NCBI GenBank assembly: GCA_900552545.1
Contig: USAL01000123.1
Location: 1 to 5,315, forward strand
DNA: 5,315 nt
Direction of reading: 5' to 3'
From: an uncultured Sutterella sp.
Lineage (GTDB): Bacteria > Pseudomonadota > Gammaproteobacteria > Burkholderiales > Burkholderiaceae_F
Shown: piece after piece, positions 1 through 4,862 of the stretch
How the letters are laid out: each line of letters starts with the position of its first letter
How positions within the stretch are numbered: the stretch's first letter is position 1
Notes under the pieces: model-generated
The model's database searches: none
What the model saw: the letters and a program-made list of their open reading frames with translations, nothing else
Told to the model about the DNA's origin: nothing
Translations under genes and position numbers: made by a program

Positions 1-423
1 GCTTTCGATCGTGACGGCGATGGCGTAGAAGCTCTTGTTGAAGTAGAGCTCCAGGGCCGAGTCTGCGCGCGAACCCGCGGCCTTCGTCGCCCAGTCGTCG
101 GGAATGACCATGAGGGCGTAGATGTCGCTAGCAGCCATTGCGCGCTGGGCGGCGGCCGTTGAGTCAAAGTTGACGAAGTCAATCGAGGGAATCGAGGAAA
201 GGGTCTGCACGAGCTCGCGGCTTTCGGCGGAGTGGTCAAGGTCGACCACGCCCACGGGAAGCGCGCGCATGAGCCCTGCGGCAAAGATCGCCGCCAGAAT
301 CACACACCAGAAAAGGGGCGAGAGCACGCCCGAGATGAAAAGCGCCCGGTGGCGCGCCGCAAGACGTACTTCGTCGGCGGCGGCGCGAAGAAATTCTGAA
401 AAGCTCTGTGCAAGATCGGCCAT
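1..423 (-). CDS. ABC-2 type transporter permease, N-terminal part (cut by window edge)
   Basis: Inner-membrane permease subunit of an ABC exporter of the ABC-2 / YhhJ-YbhS-like type. It would form the cytoplasmic-membrane part of the pump encoded with the adaptor and outer-membrane channel just upstream. The 141 visible residues show a cytoplasmic amphipathic N-terminus, one hydrophobic segment at about residues 28-50, then the family-typical start of the large periplasmic domain with LPVGVVDLDHS (55-65) and YALMVIPDDW (102-111), followed by an ELYFNKSFY stretch. The remaining membrane segments lie beyond the left edge. The ATG at 423 is the first start in this frame after the adaptor stop codon (69 bases between the genes, same frame, no ATG, GTG or TTG). 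No Shine-Dalgarno sequence sits at normal distance; an AGGAA lies about 20 bases upstream, beyond a run of eight C. Family assignment is firm, substrate unknown. Confidence 0.85.
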   Translation of the reverse strand, partial: MADLAQSFSEFLRAAADEVRLAARHRALFISGVLSPLFWCVILAAIFAAGLMRALPVGVVDLDHSAESRELVQTLSSIPSIDFVNFDSTAAAQRAMAASDIYALMVIPDDWATKAAGSRADSALELYFNKSFYAIAVTIES

Positions 424-435
424 GATGCTGCGGCA

Positions 436-443
436 GGGGGGGG
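436..443. repeat. Run of eight C (coding sense) in the leader of the permease gene
   Basis: On the minus strand, eight consecutive C lie 12 bases before the permease ATG, between the AGGAA and the start codon. The tract is outside the coding region, and no start codon lies between it and the adaptor stop. A length change would alter leader spacing only, not a reading frame. It is short and may be chance in GC-rich DNA. Confidence 0.4.
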
Positions 444-492
444 CGTGTTCCTGAAGTTCTGTCGGGCTCTTGTCGGCGATTCCCGGGATGCC

Positions 493-1497
493 TTATCGAG
501 CGTTCTCGCGCGGCACGAGCACCGTCATGCCGGGTCTCAGGTCCTCAAGGGGCTTCACGGGGCGTGCGCGGACTTCAAAGGTGCGCACGTCGTAGCCCGA
601 GGACTGGCGCGTCGAGCGCCAGGTGGCGTAGTCGGCGCGCGGGCTGATCCAGTAGACGGAAAGGTCGACCGCCTTCATGCCGAGCGCCGGGATGTCGGCC
701 TTCATCGTGGCGCCCACCGTGATGCCCGCGAGCTCGTCCTCGCGGATGTTGAAGGCAACCCACTTGTCGTTGTGGTCGATGAGCGTAAAGAGGGGAAACC
801 CCGACGGCGTAACTTCACCCGCGTGCAGCACGACGCGCGAGACTTCGCCGTCGCGCGGCGCACGAACGCGAGCCTCTTCCGTGAGGCTTTGCACCTCGGC
901 TACGCCCTGGCTTGCCTGATCGGCAAGCGCCTGGGCGGCGCGCTTTTCATCGGTGCGCGCGCCTTTCACAGCCATCTCGTACTGGCTCTTGGCGGCAAGC
1001 GTGACGTTGACGGCGTTCTTCAGGGCCGCACGGGCCTCGTCGTGCTTTTGCGCCGAGACGAGCCCTTCCTTAAAGAGCGAATCCACGCGGCTGAAGGTCT
1101 TCTGCGCGAGCGTCTGGCCCGCCAACGCACGGTCGTACTGCGCCTTGGCCGCGTCGATCTGCTCGCTTCGAACGCCTTCTTCAACGAGCCGCAGACGTGC
1201 TTGCGCGGCTTCCTGCTGCGCCTGCACCTGGCCCAACTTTGCCGAAAGCTCGGGAATGCTGATTTCGGCGAGCAACTCTCCAGCCTTCACGCGGTCGCCT
1301 TCGCGCACGTAGACCTTCTCGATGCGTCCGGGGATCTTGGGGGCGACATCGATCACGCGGGCCTCGGCCTGACCCTGCAGCGGCGGTACCGGGGGATTGG
1401 CGGCCTTCCAAAGACCAAAGCCGATGACGCCCGCGGCAGCAAGAACGAAGACCGCGGCAAGCGCCTTGAGGGGGAATTTGTTGTTGTTTTCAGTCAT
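493..1497 (-). CDS. HlyD-family periplasmic adaptor (membrane fusion protein)
   Basis: Adaptor that bridges an inner-membrane transporter and a TolC-type outer-membrane channel. The 334 residues show a short polar N-terminus, a single membrane anchor at about 10-30, the first half of a biotinyl-lipoyl-like domain at about 46-80 (VAPKIPGRIEKVYVREGDRV and following), a long Ala/Gln/Glu-rich coiled-coil hairpin at about 82-205, the second lipoyl half with VRAPRDGEVSRV (211-222), and a beta-barrel and membrane-proximal region with WVAFNIREDELAGI (246-259) and LRPGMTVLVPR (320-330). Length and order match the family. I chose the ATG at 1497, five bases after the stop of the upstream channel gene; a TTG at 1506 would overlap that stop by four bases and add three residues. 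Neither has a strong Shine-Dalgarno sequence, so translation is probably coupled to the upstream gene. Related adaptors are E. coli YbhG and YhiI; orthology is not claimed. Confidence 0.92.
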   Translation of the reverse strand: MTENNNKFPLKALAAVFVLAAAGVIGFGLWKAANPPVPPLQGQAEARVIDVAPKIPGRIEKVYVREGDRVKAGELLAEISIPELSAKLGQVQAQQEAAQARLRLVEEGVRSEQIDAAKAQYDRALAGQTLAQKTFSRVDSLFKEGLVSAQKHDEARAALKNAVNVTLAAKSQYEMAVKGARTDEKRAAQALADQASQGVAEVQSLTEEARVRAPRDGEVSRVVLHAGEVTPSGFPLFTLIDHNDKWVAFNIREDELAGITVGATMKADIPALGMKAVDLSVYWISPRADYATWRSTRQSSGYDVRTFEVRARPVKPLEDLRPGMTVLVPRENAR

Positions 1498-1502
1498 GGT
1501 GT

Positions 1503-2897
1503 TCAACGTTCAAGAATGTTGTCGCTGCGTCCGATCGAGGACTCGAATTCATGCATGGTGCCGGCGAGCCCATTTAAAGCCGCCCAGGCGGCCACGAACC
1601 GGTAGGCCGCCACGCGCCGGGCGATCTGCGCGGCTAAAAGCTTGTTGCGGGCGTCGTTGACGTCGGCGGCGGCCGACAGCCCTGCGGCAAAGCTCTTTTC
1701 GCGCAGCCGCAGGTTTTCCTGCGCAAGCGCAAGCGTCGAGTCCGTGAGGCGGTACTGTTCGCGCGCCTGTTCGCTGCGAAGCCATGCGGTTTCCACGGCC
1801 GTCGTGAGCTTGTTGACGGCTTCGCTACGGGCGGCCTGAGCCTTCGTGACAAGCGAGCGCGCCGCGGCGATGCTCTCGTTGCGGTCCTTGTTGTCCCAGA
1901 GCGTGAAGCGAACGCCGACGCCGGCGATCCAGTCAGGCTCGGTAATCGAGAGGTAGTGCTTGATGAGGTTTCCAGTGGCAAACGCATAGACCTGCGGGTG
2001 CCAGGCGGCCTTGGCGGCGATGACGCCCTGATCGGCCTGACGGCGCTTGGCGTCGATTGTCTGAAGCAGCGGGCTGAACGCCAACGCCTTGTCGACCCAG
2101 TCGGCGGCGCTCCCGATGTCGCCCGTCACCACGAAGAGGGGATTGGCAAGCGTGCCGATGGTCTCCTCCCGAAGAAGGCCGGAGAGCTCGCGCTCGGCGA
2201 CCGTGCAGTCGGTCTGCGCCGAGAGCAACTCGCGCCGCGCGGCGTCGCGGTTGACTTCAACCGTCATGCGCTCGAGCTTGCTGATGGTGCCCGCCTTTTC
2301 GTAGGCGCGCGCCTTCTTGACCTCGAACTCCTGCTGAGCGAGCGTTGCCTCTCGCAGGTTCACGATCGAGCGCGCAAGCTGCACGGCAAAGTACTTTTGC
2401 GCAAGCGTCGTGTCGAGCTCATCGCGCACGACCTGCGTGTGGGCGCGGCTTTCGGAAACGGCTTCCTGCGCCGCCGTCACCTTGGCCGTGATGGCGCCGC
2501 CCGTATAAAGCGGCATTTCAAGGCTCAAGGCCGCACGAGGGCCGTCGAGATCGTCGCGGTAGCCGAAGCTTGTTTCGCCCAGATTGCCGACGAGGCCCGC
2601 CAACTGGGGCGGGAGCATCGAGCCCATGTTGATCGGTCCGATCTCAACGGACTTGCTGCCCCAGACCTGTTTGGCGTCAAGGACGACCTTGGGGCCGTGC
2701 AGGCTCTTGGCGCTGGCGGCCTCGTGCTGGCGGCGGTTGGTTTCGGCGTCTTCGGCCTTGACCGAGTCGGCGCGTGCGTGTGCAAGCGCCCGGGCGGCGG
2801 AAAAGTCGAGCGGCGCGGTTGTCTGCTGAACTTCGCCGGCGACGGCTAGGCTCGCCGCGGCGCAGAAAATAGTCAAAGCAAGCAGGCGGATTCTCAT
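1503..2897 (-). CDS. TolC-family outer-membrane efflux channel
   Basis: Outer-membrane channel of a tripartite exporter, first gene of the minus-strand operon. The 464 residues begin with a clear Sec signal peptide (MRIRLLALTIFCAAASLAVA, cleavage expected before GEV). The cysteine inside it is not in a lipobox, so this is probably not a lipoprotein. Two outer-membrane efflux protein (OEP) repeats follow: the first at about 30-245 contains MPLYTGG (128-134) and the helical KAGTISKLERMTVEVNRDAA (201-220). The second, at about 263-448, contains WHPQVYAFA (299-307), the strand FTLWDN (331-336) and the closing FAAGLSAAADVNDARNKLLA (403-422). Long alpha-helical stretches match the periplasmic tunnel. 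I prefer the ATG at 2897 because it starts directly at the signal peptide; an in-frame TTG at 2915 would add six residues. No clear promoter or strong ribosome site was found upstream. The 3' end nearly touches the adaptor gene, supporting one transcript. Confidence 0.92.
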   Translation of the reverse strand: MRIRLLALTIFCAAASLAVAGEVQQTTAPLDFSAARALAHARADSVKAEDAETNRRQHEAASAKSLHGPKVVLDAKQVWGSKSVEIGPINMGSMLPPQLAGLVGNLGETSFGYRDDLDGPRAALSLEMPLYTGGAITAKVTAAQEAVSESRAHTQVVRDELDTTLAQKYFAVQLARSIVNLREATLAQQEFEVKKARAYEKAGTISKLERMTVEVNRDAARRELLSAQTDCTVAERELSGLLREETIGTLANPLFVVTGDIGSAADWVDKALAFSPLLQTIDAKRRQADQGVIAAKAAWHPQVYAFATGNLIKHYLSITEPDWIAGVGVRFTLWDNKDRNESIAAARSLVTKAQAARSEAVNKLTTAVETAWLRSEQAREQYRLTDSTLALAQENLRLREKSFAAGLSAAADVNDARNKLLAAQIARRVAAYRFVAAWAALNGLAGTMHEFESSIGRSDNILER

Positions 2898-2981
2898 GAA
2901 GTTCTGGCTATCCAAAGTCCCGCAACAGCGGCTTTCTGCAAGTGCAATTCGTCAAAAAGGCCAAAAGCGGGAACAGTTCTG

Positions 2982-2987
2982 TACAAT
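2982..2987 (+). promoter_or_regulatory. -10 element of the tRNA-Leu promoter
   Basis: TACAAT, one mismatch from the sigma-70 consensus, lies 16 bases before the mature tRNA 5' end, which would place transcription start close to 2994. No recognisable -35 hexamer is found at 16-18 bases spacing (GGCCAA at 17). A small dyad, ACAG-TT-CTGT, touches its 5' side. Confidence 0.5.
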
Positions 2988-3003
2988 CCCGATTCTAAAG
3001 CGC

Positions 3004-3088
3004 GCCCGAGTGACGAAATTGGTAGACGTAGCGGACTTAAAATCCGCAGCCGCAAGGTGTACGGGTTCGACCCCCGTCTCGGGCACCA
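3004..3088 (+). tRNA. tRNA-Leu, anticodon TAA
   Basis: Reads leucine UUA codons (and UUG by wobble). The acceptor stem pairs GCCCGAG (3004-3010) with CTCGGGC (3078-3084), followed by the discriminator A and an encoded CCA (3086-3088). The anticodon arm is GCGGA / TCCGC around the loop CTTAAAA (3036-3042), giving anticodon TAA at 3038-3040. A long variable arm (class II) and a T arm with GGGTTCGACCCCC-type pairing follow. The 85-base length fits leucine tRNAs. It is divergent from the efflux operon, with about 105 bases between them. Confidence 0.97.
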
Positions 3089-3162
3089 CTCCCACCTGAT
3101 TTCCCGCGCTTTTTCAGCTCTCCCCGTCCTCTCTTCATCCCCATCCCATCGTTCAAGCAAAG

Positions 3163-3180
3163 CCAAAGGCCGTCCTTTGG
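3163..3180. other. Perfect 7-bp hairpin downstream of tRNA-Leu
   Basis: CCAAAGG (3163-3169) and CCTTTGG (3174-3180) are perfect inverted repeats around a four-base loop. No T-run follows on either strand, so it is not a standard intrinsic terminator, although it could be a processing or pausing site for the tRNA transcript. A competing stem, GTCCTT (3172-3177) with AAGGAC (3185-3190), uses part of the same bases. Confidence 0.4.
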
Positions 3181-3352
3181 GATCAAGGACTTGCCGGGGA
3201 TTGGGCGCATGAAAGCTTTCCAGCGAACTCCCTTTCTTGAAGACCGTCCCCGGCTCTTCGACATGCTTTTTGTGTCGATGCTGGAAAAAGGCACCGTTCG
3301 TCGGCGGCTGGCGTCGTCACCCTCGTGAGCCGTCCGGTCGGGGCGCACGTGC

Positions 3353-3388
3353 GCCGGTTCGTTGGCCGGTTCGTTGGCCGGTTCGTTG
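3353..3388. repeat. Three exact tandem copies of a 12-bp unit
   Basis: The unit GCCGGTTCGTTG occurs at 3353-3364, 3365-3376 and 3377-3388 without a mismatch. A partial echo (GCCGGT) follows directly. It lies in noncoding DNA between the tRNA and the structured region. Copy number is likely to vary between strains. Confidence 0.9.
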
Positions 3389-3430
3389 CGCCGGTGTCAG
3401 CGCAGGATCCAAAACCGCCAGAAAAGCAAA

Positions 3431-3454
3431 CCCCGAGGACGGATGCCGACGGGG
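3431..3454 (-). terminator. Possible terminator hairpin, better on the minus strand
   Basis: CCCCG (3431-3435) pairs with CGGGG (3450-3454), with an inner CGG-ATG-CCG stem (3440-3448). Read on the minus strand the stem is followed by TTTGCTTTT, a fair U-tract; on the plus strand only CTTT follows. No gene in the window clearly ends here. It might terminate tRNA-Leu read-through, or be left from a lost minus-strand gene. Confidence 0.35.
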
Positions 3455-3644
3455 CTTTCGATGTCGCTGCGGGCGATTGCTGGTGATTTCAATTTGACCT
3501 TCGCCGAGGCTAGTTCGTCAAAGCCTCTGGACCTTGGCCCGATAAGCGAAATGCTCAGAGCAGGAGATAGCGTGAGCTCTAGCACATGAAGGAGGCAATA
3601 CAAATCAAAAGGAAGGTTGAGAGCTTTGTTTTCGTTGGTGAAAG

Positions 3645-3927
3645 TGACTCAATCAACTGACGGCGAGTGAGTCAAAGCCCTCGACGGTTGTCAATAAATA
3701 GCCCGCCACGTGCGGAAATTCCGCAGCCGAAGGACGGGCTATCGGCCCCCCGAAGGATTGCGGTAGATAACAACCGGCTATTAACTCCCACCGAGAGTGG
3801 CCATTCGGGCTACACGACAACTGTAGGGGAATTGCTCGGAGGAGTGGTTTCCGTTTTTCTACGTGTCGTGCGTTTGATTTTCGTTTTGGTCGTGGGATGA
3901 CCCGTGTTAGGGGTTCCGATTATCCCA
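3645..3927 (+). ncRNA. Candidate structured noncoding region (nested and competing hairpins)
   Basis: Five sets of perfect inverted repeats are packed here: TGACTCA/TGAGTCA (3645-3651, 3668-3674); CGGTTGT/ACAACCG (3685-3691, 3770-3776); inside that, ATAGCCCG/CGGGCTAT (3698-3705, 3735-3742) carrying TGCGGAA/TTCCGCA (3711-3717, 3719-3725); CACGACA/TGTCGTG (3813-3819, 3864-3870); and TGGGAT/ATCCCA (3893-3898, 3922-3927) with an inner ACCC/GGGT. The octamer CCGAAGGA occurs twice (3727-3734, 3750-3757). AATAGCC (3697-3703) could pair instead with GGCTATT (3776-3782), giving a competing fold. A terminator-like hairpin follows at 4005-4033. I do not recognise a known RNA family: no RNase P, tmRNA or 6S signature motifs are visible. 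The strand is a guess from the downstream hairpin. It could equally be a cluster of unrelated palindromes or part of a small mobile element. Confidence 0.3.
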
Positions 3928-3949
3928 TAGACACAAAATTTCTGACGCT

Positions 3950-4007
3950 CTCATAAAAACAGAAAAGCCGTCACTGGCGCGTAACTTTTCGCAACTCTCG
4001 ACGGCTT
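3950..4007 (-). terminator. Minus-strand terminator-like hairpin
   Basis: GACGGCTT (4000-4007) and AAGCCGTC (3965-3972) form a perfect 8-bp stem. Read on the minus strand the stem runs into TTTTCTGTTTTT, a good U-rich tract. The 27-base loop is long for an intrinsic terminator, with only a GCG/CGC pairing inside. No minus-strand gene lies immediately upstream of it in this window. Confidence 0.4.
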
Positions 4008-4039
4008 CCCCAGAGGGAAACCCCTCTGGGAAGAATTTT
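4005..4039 (+). terminator. Plus-strand terminator-like hairpin
   Basis: CTTCCCCAGAGGG (4005-4017) pairs with CCCCTCTGGGAAG (4021-4033) over 12 base pairs with one bulged C, closed by a short A-rich loop. It is followed by AATTTT, a weak U-tract. It shares three bases with the stem that ends at 4007, so the two hairpins exclude each other at full length. It could end a transcript from the structured region. Caution: the same bases are also in frame with the autotransporter tail that follows. Confidence 0.45.
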
Positions 4040-4186
4040 ACCATCAACCTAGAGGTAACACCAAAAGGATCAGCCGAAAGCCTCCAAGTTCAAGGAGAAG
4101 GTGGCGCATTTAATCCGTCGCAGAATCGCATCACGCTCACGCCAAAAGCCGACATCACTATGTTCTCGTACGAGATGAGGTATTGA
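4034..4186 (+). pseudogene. 3' remnant of an autotransporter beta-barrel
   Basis: An open frame ending in TGA at 4184 encodes a stretch that looks like the last strands of an autotransporter translocator: FTINLEVTPKGSAES, then QVQGEGGAFNPS, then a tail ending MFSYEMRY. Alternating polar/hydrophobic strands and a terminal aromatic residue are the outer-membrane C-terminal signature recognised by BamA. The frame is open upstream only to a TAG at 3908, and has no ATG, ribosome site or room for a passenger or complete barrel (normally about 250-300 residues). It is therefore a 3' fragment, not a gene. Codon use is AT-leaning like the autotransporter at the right end and unlike the efflux operon. 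The left boundary of true homology is uncertain and may be anywhere from about 4010 to 4040. Identification rests on pattern, not on a search. Confidence 0.45.
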
Positions 4187-4718
4187 TATTTGAACTCACA
4201 GCTTCAAGTCTTGCAATTCGATAGGAGTGATAAGAACTTGATTTTCTATTGTCGTGCTAAGTAGATTGGAATTGCAATGGCTTTCGCGACACACCCCATA
4301 GGAACAGATGTTAAACGCCTACCGTCCTGCGGAAACAGGAAGCCAAATCCCCATAAATTGGATTTTGTGAATATCGGTCCCATTAGTTATATTTTTCACG
4401 GAAAAGTTTATGTTTCTTTTGTTTTTTATATTTTTAGATACTTAGAAATCGATAGTGGTTATCAAGTAGTAGGCTGAATCGAATGGATTGTTAGGCACAA
4501 AAAACTTGCTACAGTTGAGGCTATGCATTATGAATGTAGCATGAGTGCTTGTGTTTTGAATTCGTGCGTGTGTTGCAATGAAGGGGGTGAAGGGCGGTCT
4601 TTCTTTTTGTATGAGCTTGCACAACTTTTGGTCATGTTCTACTATATGGCTGTATGAAAAATCAAACTTTTTGTGTAAATACTACCTTTCCGGTAGAGGG
4701 TTTTTCAGATCAATATCC
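4187..4718. other. AT-rich intergenic region, no supported gene
   Basis: About 530 bases between the autotransporter remnant and the next autotransporter. Short ORFs on both strands (66 codons at 4277 plus, 60 codons at 4442-4624 minus) have no ribosome site of note and no recognisable content. Small inverted repeats are present (AAATCC/GGATTT at 4345-4365, CTACC/GGTAG at 4682-4696), none with a convincing terminator tract. The length would suit a long upstream regulatory region for the downstream gene. Confidence 0.5.
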
Positions 4719-4724
4719 TATAAT
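4719..4724 (+). promoter_or_regulatory. Perfect -10 hexamer in front of the autotransporter
   Basis: TATAAT matches the sigma-70 -10 consensus exactly. There is no -35-like hexamer at 16-18 bases spacing (GAGGGT at 17), so an activator may be needed. Transcription would begin near 4731, in the A-run just before ATG 4737, giving a nearly leaderless message. That agrees with the lack of any Shine-Dalgarno sequence before this ATG, but in AT-rich DNA a chance match is possible. Confidence 0.4.
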
Positions 4725-4736
4725 GAACAGAAAAAA

Positions 4737-4862
4737 ATGAGTGCTCTTCTGCCCCCCCCCCCGCAAATTTTCATCCCACTCTTCTGTCATCTCTTAGTAC
4801 ACTGGCTAGAGGCGATGCGAAATTCCGATCAGAACGGAAGTTGCTGCGCTGTTCGCGCTTGA
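4737..4862 (+). CDS. Autotransporter start segment, out of frame with the body (OFF-phase peptide)
   Basis: Starting at ATG 4737, the frame reads MSALL, then four prolines encoded across the 11-C run, and stops at TGA 4860-4862 after 41 residues. Downstream of the C-run this frame has no signal-peptide character. The other frame, open without stop from 4727 to the window end, encodes a basic stretch and a hydrophobic core. With 12 or 9 C the ATG would read into that frame, giving a leader of about 56 residues: MSALLPPPPANFHP, a segment rich in Arg and Lys at about 24-41, then MALGVSLTVLAAGA before ETI. I interpret this segment as the true 5' end of the gene in its OFF state. An alternative is a sequencing or assembly miscount of the homopolymer. 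Confidence 0.5.
   Translation: MSALLPPPPQIFIPLFCHLLVHWLEAMRNSDQNGSCCAVRA
4752..4762 (+). repeat. Poly-C tract of 11, likely phase-variation switch
   Basis: Eleven consecutive C lie 13 bases after the A of ATG 4737, inside otherwise AT-leaning DNA. Runs of this length are prone to slipped-strand mispairing, a known ON/OFF mechanism in surface genes of Neisseria, Campylobacter and Bordetella. Eleven leaves the start out of frame; 9 or 12 would restore it. Confidence 0.8.

Larger units (their letters stand above)
3089..3640. other. Intergenic stretch downstream of tRNA-Leu, no convincing gene
   Basis: About 550 bases with no ORF that I can defend. It contains a hairpin at 3163-3180, a 12-bp triple tandem repeat at 3353-3388 and a hairpin at 3431-3454, each listed separately. 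The GC-rich first part gives way after about 3480 to more balanced composition. A 39-codon plus ORF (3209-3328) and a 24-codon plus ORF (ATG 3586) are open, but have no recognisable similarity and I leave them uncalled. Confidence 0.5.

Noticed and set aside
122..454. 110-codon plus-strand ORF opposite the permease
   Set aside because: Composition is Ser/Arg/Ala noise, while the minus frame gives a recognisable ABC-2 permease start.
445..1605. 386-codon plus-strand ORF opposite the adaptor gene
   Set aside because: Antisense shadow of a GC-rich gene; the minus strand has clear adaptor domains and the plus translation is Arg/His-rich without motifs.
1956..2849. 297-codon plus-strand ORF opposite the outer-membrane channel gene
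   Set aside because: Antisense shadow; all domain evidence (signal peptide, two OEP repeats) is on the minus strand.
3037..3348. Minus-strand 103-codon ORF running into the tRNA complement
   Set aside because: Its end with RDGGRTRTP is the well-known spurious translation of antisense tRNA-Leu.
3350..3390. CRISPR-like array
   Set aside because: The 12-bp copies are directly adjacent with no spacers.
3397..3603. 68-codon minus-strand ORF
   Set aside because: No ribosome site or recognisable domain, and it runs through the 3431-3454 hairpin.
3667..3900. 77-codon plus ORF from GTG with a hydrophobic C-terminus
   Set aside because: No ribosome site and no recognised family; it overlaps the hairpin cluster, whose constraints would explain the sequence. 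A small membrane protein cannot be fully excluded.
4277..4477. 66-codon plus ORF in the AT-rich gap
   Set aside because: Poor start context, no similarity that I recognise, and mixed composition; likely chance.
4682..4705. CTACC/GGTAG hairpin followed by a T-run as terminator
   Set aside because: Stem is only five base pairs and is separated from the T-run by AGGG; too weak to call.
4578..4736. Upstream in-frame extension of the OFF peptide to ATG 4578
   Set aside because: The added residues show no signal or domain features, and a perfect -10 hexamer lies within the segment; ATG 4737 is a better start.
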